Assembly: GCF_004794105.1 (NCBI RefSeq)
Contig: NZ_SRYR01000004.1
Coordinates: 62,001 to 126,000, forward strand
Reading direction: 5' to 3'
Length of the DNA stretch: 64,000 bases
Source: Clostridium sartagoforme
Lineage (GTDB): Bacteria > Bacillota > Clostridia > Clostridiales > Clostridiaceae
Under the pieces are notes generated by a model that was not told the DNA's origin, made no database searches, and saw only the letters and a program-made list of their open reading frames with translations. The translations under genes and the position numbers were made by a program. Positions 8,171-17,686 of this stretch are shown piece after piece. The first letter of the stretch is position 1; each line of letters starts with the position of its first letter.

Positions 8171-11100
8171 ATGAAATTTAAAAAAGCAATAGCTCTTACT
8201 GTATCAGCCCTATTAACATTTATGAATATGTCTAATATAGTAATGGCGGAAGAACAACAACCAATAACTGATGGTAAGCAAAAAATTAACGCAAATAAGT
8301 TAGACTGGACTCCAGTGTCAAGAGCAAATCAACTAGGTGGAGCAGATGATTTTAGTGGGATCTTCTTTAATGAATTCAAAAACTTTAATGAAACTGGAGG
8401 ACCAATAGCAGCTGGATCACTTAAAAATGTTAATATTGTTACATTTAATGAGGGATTAAGAGGAGGGATTAATCAATTCAATGATATTGTAATTCCTAAA
8501 TTCAATGTTGGAGTTATGGCACAAAAAGAGATTAATATTCAAGGGAAAACTCTTATAAGTAATGGTGATGCAGTAATTGGAGACTCTGTGGATCCCCAAA
8601 AACTTGACCCTAAAGTAGGCAATATCTATAAGCGGCAAAGTGAAATAGACAAATTCTTAGGGGATGCTAAAGCAGATCTTGTAAAACTAAATAAAGATTT
8701 GTGGAATACAAAAGAAACAGCAAAAGCAATATATGATGGTAATACAGTAATCTTAAATTGCGTTGATGGAATTAATATTTTTGAAGTTGATTTAACATCA
8801 GGAAGGAAAAATATTAAGTTTAATTATGCAGAAGATGCTAAAGATTCTACGATTATAATTAAATATAAAGGTAATGTCATAAATTATGGTGAAACCTTTA
8901 TTGGAGATACAATGTTGGATAAGATTAATGTAGATGGGATTTCAAATAGAGTTATATGGACATTTGATCCATCTTTAAAAGAAGTGAAAATCGAGAGGAC
9001 TATAGTATTTGGAAGTATATTGGCTCCAAATGCTGATATTACTTTTTCTTCAGCAGGTTATAGTGCAATTAATGGAACTATTATAGCAAATGGATTAGAT
9101 GGCTCTGGAAGTTCTTCAGAAATACATTGGGTTGGACCTTTCAAGGGGGATATACTTACACCAATTGAAAAGACTGGATCTTTTAAATTTAACAAGATAG
9201 ACAATTATGATAAAGCTGTTAATGGAGCAACATTTGCTCTATATCAGGATGGATTGGAAAAATACACAGCAACTTCTACAGGTACTGGAGTAGTGTCTTT
9301 CAGTGGTATAAAAGAAGGAAATTATATATTGAAGGAAACAACTGCGCCAGATGGATATGAAATATCCACTGATGAAATAATAGTAATAGTAGACAAGGAT
9401 GGAAAAGTTACATTTAAGGTAGATGGCAAGGAAGAAGTTTTAGAAAACTTAAATGGGATCTTTGTTAATAATATTAGCAAAACTGAATTTAGTTTCAGAA
9501 AAGTAGTATCTGGAACTGATACTGTTATTCCCAATGTAGAGTTTAAGTTAATGCAAGGAGAGAAGGTAGTTGCAACAGTTACTTCTGATGAAAATGGTGA
9601 AGTGAGTTTTGAAAATATTGAATTAGGAACCTACACATTAATAGAAGCTAGACCATTTGGATATGAAGCAGCAGGACCATGGACAGTAAATGTTACGAAG
9701 GAAGGTGCATTTATTGATGATGAAAAACTTATCCAAATTGAGAATGTTGAAGTTATTGGTGGATTTGAGTTTAATAAGTTAGATAACCATGAAAAAGCTG
9801 TTAAGGGAGCTAAGTTTGCATTATATCAAGAGGAAAAGGTTAAATATGATTCAACTTCTTCAGAAGAAGGATTAGTATCTTTCAATGATATAAAACAAGG
9901 AACTTACACATTGAAAGAAACAGAGGCACCAGATGGATATGAAATATCCACTGATGAAATAATAGTAATAGTAGACAAGGATGGAAAAGTTACATTTAAG
10001 GTAGATGGCAAGGAAGAAGCTTTAGAAAACTTAAATGGGATCTTTGTTAATAATATTAGCAAAACTGAATTTAGTTTCAATAAAGTAGTATCTGGAACTG
10101 ATACTGGTATTCCTAATGTAGAGTTTAAGTTAATGCAAGGTGATAAGGTAATTGCGACAGATATTTCTAATGAAAGTGGTGTTGTAAGTTTTAAAAATGT
10201 TGAATTAGGAACTTACACATTAGTAGAAACAAGGCCCTTTGGATATGAAGCAGCAGGACCATGGACAGTAAATGTTACAAAAGAAGGAGCATTTATTGGT
10301 GAGACAAAGCTTGATAAAATTGAGAATGTTAAAGTTACTGGTGGATTTGAGTTTAATAAGTTAGATAACCATGAAAAAGCTGTTAAGGGAGCTAAGTTTG
10401 CATTATATCAAGATGAAGAGGTTAAATATACTTCAACTTCTTCAGAAGAAGGATTAGTATCTTTTAATAACGTAAAAGAAGGAATTTATATCTTGAAGGA
10501 AACAAACACCCCTGAAGGATATGAAATCTCCAATTCAGTAGTAGAAGTGACAGTTGATAGCAACGGTACTGTTACTTTCAAGGTAAATGGAGAAGGCAAG
10601 GAACTAGGAGACTTGGATAATTTATACGTTAATAAGATTACTACGGTTGAATTTACCTTTAATAAGGTTATATCTGGAACAAAGACAGGTATACCAGGTG
10701 TAGAGTTCAAACTTATTCAAGGTGATAATATAGTTGCTACAGTAGTATCAGATGCAAATGGAACTGTAAGATTTAGTAATATTGAGATAGGTAGCTATAG
10801 GTTAGTAGAGACAACTCCATATGGATATAAGGCAGCAGGGCCATGGGATATAGAGGTTACTAAAAATGGCGTAATTTTTGAAGGAAAGGCCCTTACACAA
10901 ATTGAGAATGCTCAGGTTATAGGATCATTTAATTTTAATAAATTGGATAATCATAATAACCCAGTTAAGGGCGCAGAATTTGCATTATATCAAGATGGCA
11001 AAGTAAAATATACTTCAATTTCTACAGGAAATTTATCATTAGAAAGTATCCTTTTATCATATAAACTTATCTTAAGAAGTAGTGATGAAATATCCATAGG

Positions 11101-12619
11101 AGAGGTATCCTTTATTGGTATAAAACAAGGAACTTATATATTAAGGGAAACAAAGGCACCTGATGGATATGAAATATCCAATGCAGTAGTAGAAGTAACA
11201 GTGAATAGTGATGGAATAGTTACCTTTAAGGTAGGGGAAGAAGACAAGGAAATAGCTGACTTAGAAGGACTTTATGTTAATAATATTAGTAGAGTTGAAT
11301 TTAACTTTAAGAAACTTATATCTGGAACAGATACAGTAATTCCAGGTGTAGAGTTTAAGTTGATACAAGGAGAAAAAGAAATTGCAACGGCTGTATCTAA
11401 TGAAAATGGAGTTGTAAGTTTTGAAAATATTGAATTAGGAACCTACACATTAATAGAAACAACTCCAACTGGCTACAAAGAAGCAGGGCCATGGACAGTA
11501 AATGTTACAAAGGAAGGTGCATTTATTGACGAAAGTAAACTTGAGAAAATTGAGAATGAGAAGATCATTGAAAAGACTGGTTTATTCCAATTTAATAAGA
11601 ATGACAACTATGGAAATCCAGTTAATGGAGCAGGATTTGCCCTATATCAAGATGAAGAAATTAAGTATACTGTAACTTCAACAGATACTGGATTAGTATC
11701 TTTCAGTGGTATAAAAGAAGGAACTTATACATTGAAAGAAGTATCCGCGCCAAAGGGATATGAAATTTCTAAGGTGGAAGTAGAAGTAACAGTAAATAGT
11801 GATGGAACAGTTACTTTCAAGGAAAGTGGTGTAATAAAGACAGGTGAAGATTTAGAATCACTTTATATAAATAAAATGATTTTAGGTAGCATTAGCTTTA
11901 CTAAGTATATTAATGATAAGAAGGGTATTCTTGCTGGTGCAGAATTTGAATTACTAATTAATGGTGAGAGATATGGATCAACAGTATTTTCAGATGCAAA
12001 TGGTTTAGTAACATTCTTAAATGTAAAACCAGGAGAATATGAAATTAGAGAAGTAAGTTCTCATAGTAAGTATTTCAAAACTTCGGATAAGACTGCTTAT
12101 ATTGTAATTGACGAGAATGGAGTAAGCTCCATTGTTGGTAAAGATAAGATGGAAGCAGAAACACTATTTATAAATAAAGTAGAAAATTCTATTGAGTTTA
12201 TTAAATATAGTGATAGTAATTCTGTTTTAAGCAATGCAACCTTTGAGCTTCTTAAGGGGACAGAAGTTATAGCAACTTCTATTTCTGATAAAAATGGAGT
12301 TGTAAGATTTGAAAATATACTTCCAGGAGAATATATAGTACGTGAAAAATTAGCACCAAAGGGCTATATAAAATCAGAAGCTACTAGAAAACTAGTGGTT
12401 AAAGATAATGGAGAAATTTCAATAACAGCTTCAGAGATAAAAGAATGGGAAGAAGCCTTTAAGAATAAAAAGGTAGTAGAGCCAAAAGAAGAAAAACCAG
12501 AAAAAAAAGAAGAAATTACAATTCCAAAAACTTCTGATGATGCAAATGTTATATTCCCAATTATAACAGCTATTATTAGCTTAGCTGGTATAGTATTCAT
12601 TAAAAGAATAAAACATTAA
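8171..12619 (+). CDS. Large cell-wall-anchored adhesin: choice-of-anchor-A head plus SpaA/Cna_B repeats
   Basis: This 1482-residue surface protein has a signal peptide (residues 1-26, ending VMAEE). A choice-of-anchor-A domain spans about residues 45-330 (VGVMAQKEINIQGKTL, ending before IEKTGSFKFNK). Eleven SpaA/Cna_B-like modules start near residues 336, 437, 530, 632, 724, 826, 917, 1042, 1136, 1238 and 1339, mostly as an A/B pair of 194 residues. A-type modules show the isopeptide Lys (FNK), Glu (LKETxAPxGY) and Asn (VNN); B-type modules show the equivalent K, E and N. The C-terminus has IPKTS (about 1451-1455), a hydrophobic span and RIKH, a variant sortase signal with Ser in place of Gly. 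It probably forms a covalently locked stalk for host or surface attachment. GAAGGAGGGGG precedes the ATG. The gene is monocistronic and ends in a strong terminator. Confidence 0.9.
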   Translation: MKFKKAIALTVSALLTFMNMSNIVMAEEQQPITDGKQKINANKLDWTPVSRANQLGGADDFSGIFFNEFKNFNETGGPIAAGSLKNVNIVTFNEGLRGGINQFNDIVIPKFNVGVMAQKEINIQGKTLISNGDAVIGDSVDPQKLDPKVGNIYKRQSEIDKFLGDAKADLVKLNKDLWNTKETAKAIYDGNTVILNCVDGINIFEVDLTSGRKNIKFNYAEDAKDSTIIIKYKGNVINYGETFIGDTMLDKINVDGISNRVIWTFDPSLKEVKIERTIVFGSILAPNADITFSSAGYSAINGTIIANGLDGSGSSSEIHWVGPFKGDILTPIEKTGSFKFNKIDNYDKAVNGATFALYQDGLEKYTATSTGTGVVSFSGIKEGNYILKETTAPDGYEISTDEIIVIVDKDGKVTFKVDGKEEVLENLNGIFVNNISKTEFSFRKVVSGTDTVIPNVEFKLMQGEKVVATVTSDENGEVSFENIELGTYTLIEARPFGYEAAGPWTVNVTKEGAFIDDEKLIQIENVEVIGGFEFNKLDNHEKAVKGAKFALYQEEKVKYDSTSSEEGLVSFNDIKQGTYTLKETEAPDGYEISTDEIIVIVDKDGKVTFKVDGKEEALENLNGIFVNNISKTEFSFNKVVSGTDTGIPNVEFKLMQGDKVIATDISNESGVVSFKNVELGTYTLVETRPFGYEAAGPWTVNVTKEGAFIGETKLDKIENVKVTGGFEFNKLDNHEKAVKGAKFALYQDEEVKYTSTSSEEGLVSFNNVKEGIYILKETNTPEGYEISNSVVEVTVDSNGTVTFKVNGEGKELGDLDNLYVNKITTVEFTFNKVISGTKTGIPGVEFKLIQGDNIVATVVSDANGTVRFSNIEIGSYRLVETTPYGYKAAGPWDIEVTKNGVIFEGKALTQIENAQVIGSFNFNKLDNHNNPVKGAEFALYQDGKVKYTSISTGNLSLESILLSYKLILRSSDEISIGEVSFIGIKQGTYILRETKAPDGYEISNAVVEVTVNSDGIVTFKVGEEDKEIADLEGLYVNNISRVEFNFKKLISGTDTVIPGVEFKLIQGEKEIATAVSNENGVVSFENIELGTYTLIETTPTGYKEAGPWTVNVTKEGAFIDESKLEKIENEKIIEKTGLFQFNKNDNYGNPVNGAGFALYQDEEIKYTVTSTDTGLVSFSGIKEGTYTLKEVSAPKGYEISKVEVEVTVNSDGTVTFKESGVIKTGEDLESLYINKMILGSISFTKYINDKKGILAGAEFELLINGERYGSTVFSDANGLVTFLNVKPGEYEIREVSSHSKYFKTSDKTAYIVIDENGVSSIVGKDKMEAETLFINKVENSIEFIKYSDSNSVLSNATFELLKGTEVIATSISDKNGVVRFENILPGEYIVREKLAPKGYIKSEATRKLVVKDNGEISITASEIKEWEEAFKNKKVVEPKEEKPEKKEEITIPKTSDDANVIFPIITAIISLAGIVFIKRIKH
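9346..10908 (+). repeat. Direct repeats of 582 bp (194 codons) inside the adhesin gene
   Basis: About 210 bases from 9346 recur almost unchanged 582 bases later (about 9928-10138), with the phase A-module plus B-module. Later copies are more diverged. The near identity at DNA level points to recent duplication or gene conversion. Confidence 0.85.
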
Positions 12620-12628
12620 TAAATAAAA

Positions 12629-12688
12629 AGAAGGGGTTGCCGCATGGGAAGATTACAATCTTCTAGCGACAATCCCTTTTTTATTCTT
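12629..12688. terminator. Bidirectional terminator between the adhesin and convergent small genes
   Basis: AAGGGGTTGCCGC pairs with GCGACAATCCCTTTT around an inner GGAAGAT/ATCTTCT hairpin. A-rich and T-rich flanks allow use on both strands. It overlaps the stop codon of the minus-strand gene that ends at 12681. Confidence 0.85.
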
Positions 12689-13052
12689 CTAACTTTGTAG
12701 TTATTTCTAATTCACCATTATCATTCACCTTATTAATATAAATGCTTGTAGGTATCATATATTGTTTAGATAGTTCAGATTTAATAGAATTATCCCTAAT
12801 TATATAAGAATAAGTCTTACCATCTACTTCATTATACATTTTAATTTTACTATCCTTTTTGATATTAATTGTTGAAATACCTACTTGTTTATTTTGATTA
12901 GGCTTTAAAGTGGATATAACTACATCCTTCATATTACTTTCATCATAGTTAAACTGTATGTTTTTTATAATTTTATCTGTAGTGTTAGTAATCCTTAAAA
13001 CTAAAACATTAGCTGGCATTGTAATACCAACCATTCCAGGCATTGCACCCAT
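12681..13052 (-). CDS. Small protein of unknown family, paralogue of its neighbour
   Basis: A 123-residue protein without signal peptide or clear membrane span. It is related along its length to the product of 13092-13442: both share ITN(N/T)TDK near residue 25, a DVVI(P/S)TLK segment, QxGIST(I/I) and a C-terminal NGELEI. The pattern suggests a compact beta-sandwich, but I do not recognise the family. The start was set at ATG 13052 because AAAGGAG lies 8 bases upstream; GTG 13061 abuts the ribosome-binding site. It follows the paralogue by about 39 bases on the same strand, so the pair is likely one transcript, convergent to the adhesin gene. Confidence 0.7.
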   Translation of the reverse strand: MGAMPGMVGITMPANVLVLRITNTTDKIIKNIQFNYDESNMKDVVISTLKPNQNKQVGISTINIKKDSKIKMYNEVDGKTYSYIIRDNSIKSELSKQYMIPTSIYINKVNDNGELEITTKLEE

Positions 13053-13091
13053 TAAAGCCACTCCTTTAAATTTAATATATTAAATTCAATT

Positions 13092-13442
13092 TTACTCTTC
13101 TATTGTTACAGCTATCTCTAGCTCTCCATTTTCTTTTACGTCATTAATTCTTATACGAAGTACTCCTGAATATTTAACAGCAATACCTGGGTTAATTATA
13201 TCAGGCTTTAAAATATAGGAGAAAGTTTCCCCGTTAACCTTGTTATACATCATAATATTACTATGATCTTGTAGATGAATAGTAGAAATTCCTGTTTGTT
13301 TATTACTATTAGCTTTAAGTGTAGGTATTACTACATCATTAGTCATACTTCCTTCATAATTAAAGGAAATATCATTAATAGTCTTATCAGTATTGTTTGT
13401 AATGCTTACTACAGTAAGTTGTAGTGGTGGAAATCCGTACAT
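13092..13442 (-). CDS. Small protein of unknown family, first gene of the paralogous pair
   Basis: A 116-residue protein beginning MYGFPPLQLTVVSITNNTDK. It shares the ITNNTDK, DVVIPTLK, QTGISTIH and NGELEI blocks with the downstream paralogue. Predicted strands alternate with Asn/Thr-rich turns; no cysteines or catalytic motifs stand out. ATG 13442 was preferred because AAAGGATG ends 6 bases upstream, while ATG 13451 overlaps that site. The promoter must lie in the AT-rich DNA above 13450. Function unknown; a tandem duplication is evident. Confidence 0.7.
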   Translation of the reverse strand: MYGFPPLQLTVVSITNNTDKTINDISFNYEGSMTNDVVIPTLKANSNKQTGISTIHLQDHSNIMMYNKVNGETFSYILKPDIINPGIAVKYSGVLRIRINDVKENGELEIAVTIEE

Positions 13443-13840
13443 ATAAATCATCCTTTCTATTTTAAATTACTTTATAGTAAAGCAAAAAAATAATATTTTA
13501 TGCTTAAAATAAACAATTAAAGAAATAACTAGTGAAAATTCCCGTTACAAATAAATGAGATATGAGTTTTGAAAATATAAATAACAATTATATTAATCTT
13601 TTTAAGTGGTATATAAAACCTTATAAGTAAATTATAAACTTATTTAATATAAATGTAAATATAGAAAAAAATAAAATAAAAGTATAATAATGGTTACAAA
13701 TTAAAGTGATAAAAAAATAATAATTTTGATAAAAGAATTTCATAACAATAAAAATTTCATTGATAATTTAATAATAAAAATAACATTATACTTACAAAGT
13801 GATAAAATAACTAACTTGGAAAAGTATTCAAAAAGCAATT
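13443..13840. other. AT-rich divergent intergenic region
   Basis: About 400 bases between the small minus-strand pair and the ilv-leu control region. It is extremely A/T-rich with no open frame carrying a ribosome-binding site. I see no clear hairpin or repeat; it presumably holds the minus-strand promoter. Confidence 0.5.
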
Positions 13841-13846
13841 TGACAA

Positions 13847-13861
13847 AGTTTTCTAAAAATT
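13847..13861. promoter_or_regulatory. CodY-like operator upstream of the ilv-leu operon
   Basis: AGTTTTCTAAAAATT matches the CodY consensus AATTTTCWGAAAATT at 13 of 15 positions. It ends one base before the -35 hexamer at 13863. CodY, bound to branched-chain amino acids and GTP, is known to repress ilv-leu genes in low-GC Gram-positives. Binding here is inferred. Confidence 0.7.
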
Positions 13862-13862
13862 C

Positions 13863-13891
13863 TTGACAGTTATATAAATGGGTAGTAAAAT
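13863..13891 (+). promoter_or_regulatory. Sigma-A promoter of the ilv-leu operon
   Basis: TTGACA (13863-13868), a 17-base spacer and TAAAAT (13886-13891). Transcription should start near 13898, giving a leader of about 310 nt that includes the T-box. Confidence 0.8.
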
Positions 13892-13942
13892 TTTAGCAAT
13901 AACAAAATTAAATAGGACCTTACGATTTGTAAATGCAAAGAA

Positions 13943-14179
13943 GGAGACCTTTATTTAGGAATAAAGTTTAAGAGAGTCCATGGTTGGTGTAAATGGATAC
14001 TTTACTAAATAATAATCACTCCAGAGCAGTATCCAGAAAGTACAATCTTAATTGTATAAGTAAGCGATAACCGGTAAGCACCGTTAAAGGCAAGGGTTTG
14101 TTAGAACCTAGTGATTGTTTAATTTAGGGCGGAAGTTTATTACCACCAAAATGAGTCTATCATTAAGGGTGGTTTTTTT
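13943..14179 (+). promoter_or_regulatory. T-box leader, specifier reads isoleucine (ATC), with terminator
   Basis: Stem I can be folded by hand: GGAG (13943-13946) pairs with CTCC (14019-14022), TTATTTAG with CTAAATAA, TAAAG with CTTTA, and TCCAT with ATGGA. AGAGAG forms the bulge and the distal loop is GGTTGGTGTAA. The internal specifier loop holds ATC at 14015-14017 followed by A, an isoleucine codon. Downstream, ACCGTTA resembles the conserved linker region. The T-box itself reads AGGGCGGAAG (14126-14135), degenerate against AGGGTGGNACC. The terminator is ACCACC (14142-14147)/GGTGGT (14168-14173) with seven Ts. Uncharged tRNA-Ile should promote read-through into ilvN. Confidence 0.8.
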
Positions 14180-14208
14180 ACACAATTTTTTAAAAGGGGG
14201 CTAAGGAT

Positions 14209-14721
14209 TTGGAAAGACATGTATTATCTGTATTAGTTAGAAATTCATCAGGGGTATTAACCAGAGTTTCAGGATTATTTGCTAGGCGTGGATTTAATAT
14301 AGACAGTTTAACTGTTGGTAGAACAGAAAATCCAGATATATCGAGGATGACAATTGTTTTAATGGGGAATGATGACGTAGTAGAACAGTTTACAAAGCAA
14401 TTAAATAAACTTGAAGATGTGTTAAGAGTACATGAATTAAAGTCAGAATATTCTGTATATAGAGAGCTTGTTTTAATTAAAGTACAAGCATCTGCTGAAA
14501 AAAGAGGTTCTATAAACGAAGTAGTTAAGATATTTAGAAGCAAGATAATAGATGTTGCTCACAATACAGTAACTATTGAATTAACTGGGGATGATAGCAA
14601 GATAAATGCTTTAATAGAACTAATGGAAGACTACGGAATAGTTGAGATAGTTAGAACTGGAATAACAGCCTTAGAAAGAGGAGACAAGGATATTACTAGT
14701 TATGGAGAATACTTCAATTAA
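14209..14721 (+). CDS. ilvN: Acetolactate synthase regulatory (small) subunit
   Basis: The small subunit activates the catalytic subunit IlvB and confers valine feedback inhibition. The 170-residue length and the N-terminal ACT domain (VLVRNSSGVLTRVSGLFARRGFNIDSLTVG, about residues 5-34) are typical; the C-terminal half (about 85-160) is the second regulatory domain. Start TTG 14209 is supported by AAAAGGGGG 8 bases upstream. It is the first gene of the operon and lies far from ilvB, which is seventh; subunits are more usually adjacent. Transcription depends on the T-box upstream. Confidence 0.92.
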   Translation: MERHVLSVLVRNSSGVLTRVSGLFARRGFNIDSLTVGRTENPDISRMTIVLMGNDDVVEQFTKQLNKLEDVLRVHELKSEYSVYRELVLIKVQASAEKRGSINEVVKIFRSKIIDVAHNTVTIELTGDDSKINALIELMEDYGIVEIVRTGITALERGDKDITSYGEYFN

Positions 14722-14749
14722 TTGTTAATTGCAAAAAGGGGGTTAAGCA

Positions 14750-16345
14750 ATGAGCGATAGAGTCATCGAAATCTTTGATTCTACTTTAAGGGATGGGGCA
14801 CAGGGAGAAGATATTTCTTTTTCTCTTGAAGATAAAATTAAGGTTGCTATGGCTTTAGATAAGATGGGGGTTTCTTATATAGAGGCAGGAAATCCAGGAT
14901 CTAATCCTAAGGACATGGAGTTCTTTAAGAAAATGAAAGAAGTCAAGCTTAAGAACTCAAAGCTAGCAGCTTTTGGAGCTACTAGAAGATTTAGAACTAA
15001 GGTAGAGGAAGATACTAATATAAAAAGCTTATTAGCAGCAGAAACAGATGTAATAGTAATATTCGGTAAAGCATGGGATTTTCAAGTTAAGGAAATTTTA
15101 AAAACTACTTTAGAAGAAAATCTAAGTATGATAAAAGATTCAATAAGCTATATTAAAAGTAAAAATAAAGAAGTTATCTTTGATGCAGAACACTTTTTTG
15201 ATGGATATAAAGAAAATAGTGATTATGCATTAAAAGTTTTAATAACTGCAAAGGAAGCAGGAGCAGATGTAGTAGTATTATGTGATACTAATGGAGGGAC
15301 TTTACCATCAGAAGTAAGTGAAATAGCTAAAGAAGCTGTTAATACTGTAGGTGGGAGAGTAGGAATACATTGTCATAACGATATAGGAATGGCAGTTGCT
15401 AATTCAATAACTGCAGTGGAAGCTGGGGCATGTCATATTCAAGGAACCTTTATTGGAGTAGGAGAAAGATGTGGTAATGCTAATTTAACAGTAATTATAC
15501 CTACATTGCAATTAAAGATGGGATATGAAGCTTTGCCTAAAGAAAAAATAGTGGAACTTACTAAAACAGCTAAGTATATTGCTGAAATTTCAAATATTAA
15601 ACTTTTAGATAGTATGCCATATGTTGGAGCATCAGCCTTTGCTCATAAGGGTGGAATGCATATAGATGCTATATGTAAAAAGTCAAATTCATATGAACAT
15701 ATTAAACCAGAAGAGGTTGGAAATGACAGAAGATTCTTAATATCTGAGGTAAGTGGTAAAAGTACAATATTAAAAGAAATTCAAAAAGTATTCCCAAATA
15801 TCACTAGAGATAGTGAAGAAGTAGGGAAAATTACAAATAGATTAAAAGAATTAGAGTATGAGGGTTATAAGTTTGAAGGGGCAGAAGGTACAGTAGAACT
15901 TTTAATAAGAAAAACAATTGGAAAGTACAAGCCTTTCTTTGAACTAAAACACTTTAAGACTATTGGGGAACAGCCTTGGAATACTAAGGAATTTACTTCT
16001 ACAGCATTAATTAATGTGATTGTAGATGGTAAAAACAAAATGACAGCAGCAGAAGGGGATGGACCAGTAAATGCCTTGGATAAAGCATTGAGAGAAGCTC
16101 TTGAATGTTTCTATCCACAACTTAGAGAAGTTAGACTTGTAGACTATAAAGTAAGAGTCCTAGATTCTGAAAGTGCTACAGGAGCAAAGGTTAGAGTTCT
16201 TATAGAATCCACAGATGGAATTGAAAACTGGAGTACCGTTGGGGTATCTAGAGATGTCGTACAAGCTAGTTTGATAGCCTTAGTTGATTCAATTGAATAT
16301 AAATTATTAAAAGATATAGAAAAAAAATTAAAAACTTATTTTTAA
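14750..16345 (+). CDS. cimA: (R)-citramalate synthase
   Basis: CimA (EC 2.3.3.21) condenses pyruvate with acetyl-CoA to citramalate, the entry to threonine-independent isoleucine synthesis. The 531-residue protein has a TIM-barrel HMGL-like domain (about 1-280) with the catalytic [11 protein letters not shown] motif near residue 10, [11 protein letters not shown] near 43 and the metal site HCHNDIGMA near 206. A C-terminal allosteric LeuA-dimer domain follows (about 400-520). The PGSNPKD motif and DGAQGE variant favour the CimA branch over 2-isopropylmalate synthase. AAAAAGGGGG precedes ATG 14750. It occupies the place where leuA is found in many ilv-leu operons. Misassignment to LeuA is possible but unlikely. 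Confidence 0.88.
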   Translation: MSDRVIEIFDSTLRDGAQGEDISFSLEDKIKVAMALDKMGVSYIEAGNPGSNPKDMEFFKKMKEVKLKNSKLAAFGATRRFRTKVEEDTNIKSLLAAETDVIVIFGKAWDFQVKEILKTTLEENLSMIKDSISYIKSKNKEVIFDAEHFFDGYKENSDYALKVLITAKEAGADVVVLCDTNGGTLPSEVSEIAKEAVNTVGGRVGIHCHNDIGMAVANSITAVEAGACHIQGTFIGVGERCGNANLTVIIPTLQLKMGYEALPKEKIVELTKTAKYIAEISNIKLLDSMPYVGASAFAHKGGMHIDAICKKSNSYEHIKPEEVGNDRRFLISEVSGKSTILKEIQKVFPNITRDSEEVGKITNRLKELEYEGYKFEGAEGTVELLIRKTIGKYKPFFELKHFKTIGEQPWNTKEFTSTALINVIVDGKNKMTAAEGDGPVNALDKALREALECFYPQLREVRLVDYKVRVLDSESATGAKVRVLIESTDGIENWSTVGVSRDVVQASLIALVDSIEYKLLKDIEKKLKTYF

Positions 16346-16362
16346 AAAGGGGGACTAAACTC

Positions 16363-17643
16363 ATGGGAATGACTATGACTCAAAAAATTCTTGCAGCTCA
16401 TGCAGGATTAGAAAGTGTAAAGGCAGGGCAATTAATAGATGCAAATTTAGATTTAGTGCTAGGAAATGATATTACATCACCAGTGGCAGTAAATGAATTT
16501 TATAAATTAAAACTAGAAAAAGTTTTCGATAAGGATAAGATAGCAATAGTACCTGATCACTTTACACCAAATAAAGATATAAAAGCAGCAGAACAAAATA
16601 AAATGATTAGAGAATTTGTTAAGGAAAAAGATATTTCACATTACTACGATGTTGGAGAAATGGGAATTGAACATTGCTTAATACCTGAAAAAGGATTAGT
16701 AGTTGCAGGAGATGTTGCTATTGGAGCTGACTCACATACTTGTACCTATGGAGCACTTGGAGCATTCTCAACAGGAATTGGTTCAACAGATATGGCAGCA
16801 GGTATGGCTATAGGTAAATGTTGGTTTAAAGTTCCTTCAGCAATAAAATTCGTTTTAAAGAATAAGCCAGCACCTTGGATAAGTGGTAAAGATATAATCC
16901 TTCACATCATTGGTATGATAGGTGTTGATGGTGCATTATATAGATCAATGGAATTCGTTGGAGATGGAATTAAATATCTTTCAATAGATGATAGATTTAC
17001 AATGGCTAATATGGCTATTGAAGCTGGTGGTAAGAATGGAATATTCCCAGTAGACGACACAACAGTTGAATACTTAAAGGAACATTCAACTAGAGAATGG
17101 AAGGTTTATGAAGCAGATGAAGATGCTGAGTATGATGAAGTTTATGAAATAGACTTAAGTACTTTAAGACCTACAGTAGCATTCCCACACTTACCAGACA
17201 ATACAAGAACTATTGATGAAGTTGGGGAAATAGAATTAGATCAGGTAGTTATTGGTTCTTGTACCAATGGTAGAATTTCTGACTTAAGAATAGCTAGAGA
17301 TATAATAAAAGGAAAGAAGATAAAGAAGGGGATAAGATGTATCGTGTTCCCAGGAACTCAAAAAATATATCTTCAAGCATTAGAAGAAGGAATTATAAAA
17401 GATTTAGTAGAAGCGGGAGCAATATTCTCAACTTCAACTTGTGGACCATGTTTAGGCGGACATATGGGAATCCTTGCAAAGGGTGAAAGAGCAGTTTCAA
17501 CTACAAACAGAAATTTCGTTGGAAGAATGGGGCACGTTGAATCAGAAGTTTACCTAGCTAGTCCAGCAGTAGCAGCTGCATCAGCATTAACAGGAAAGAT
17601 TACTAATCCAGAAACTGTAGTAGCAGTAATGCAGAATGCATAG
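16363..17643 (+). CDS. leuC: 3-isopropylmalate dehydratase large subunit
   Basis: LeuC pairs with LeuD to isomerise 2- to 3-isopropylmalate and, in this operon, probably citramalate to 3-methylmalate. The 426-residue length matches the shorter LeuC/homoaconitase-like class rather than the ~470-residue proteobacterial type. The three iron-sulfur cysteines are visible in GSCTNGR near residue 300 and CGPCLGGH near 359-362; [13 protein letters not shown] lies near 125. AAAAAGGGGG sits 9 bases before ATG 16363. The gene begins 17 bases after cimA. Confidence 0.93.
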   Translation: MGMTMTQKILAAHAGLESVKAGQLIDANLDLVLGNDITSPVAVNEFYKLKLEKVFDKDKIAIVPDHFTPNKDIKAAEQNKMIREFVKEKDISHYYDVGEMGIEHCLIPEKGLVVAGDVAIGADSHTCTYGALGAFSTGIGSTDMAAGMAIGKCWFKVPSAIKFVLKNKPAPWISGKDIILHIIGMIGVDGALYRSMEFVGDGIKYLSIDDRFTMANMAIEAGGKNGIFPVDDTTVEYLKEHSTREWKVYEADEDAEYDEVYEIDLSTLRPTVAFPHLPDNTRTIDEVGEIELDQVVIGSCTNGRISDLRIARDIIKGKKIKKGIRCIVFPGTQKIYLQALEEGIIKDLVEAGAIFSTSTCGPCLGGHMGILAKGERAVSTTNRNFVGRMGHVESEVYLASPAVAAASALTGKITNPETVVAVMQNA

Positions 17644-17686
17644 TAGAAAATGAAAAATTAAGAATGAATAATGAAAAATGAAGGAT

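Noticed and set aside
14164..14180. TTAAGGGTGGTTTTTTT as a canonical T-box
   Set aside because: It matches the start of the T-box consensus but is the 3' arm of the terminator and is followed by the T run, with no second terminator downstream.
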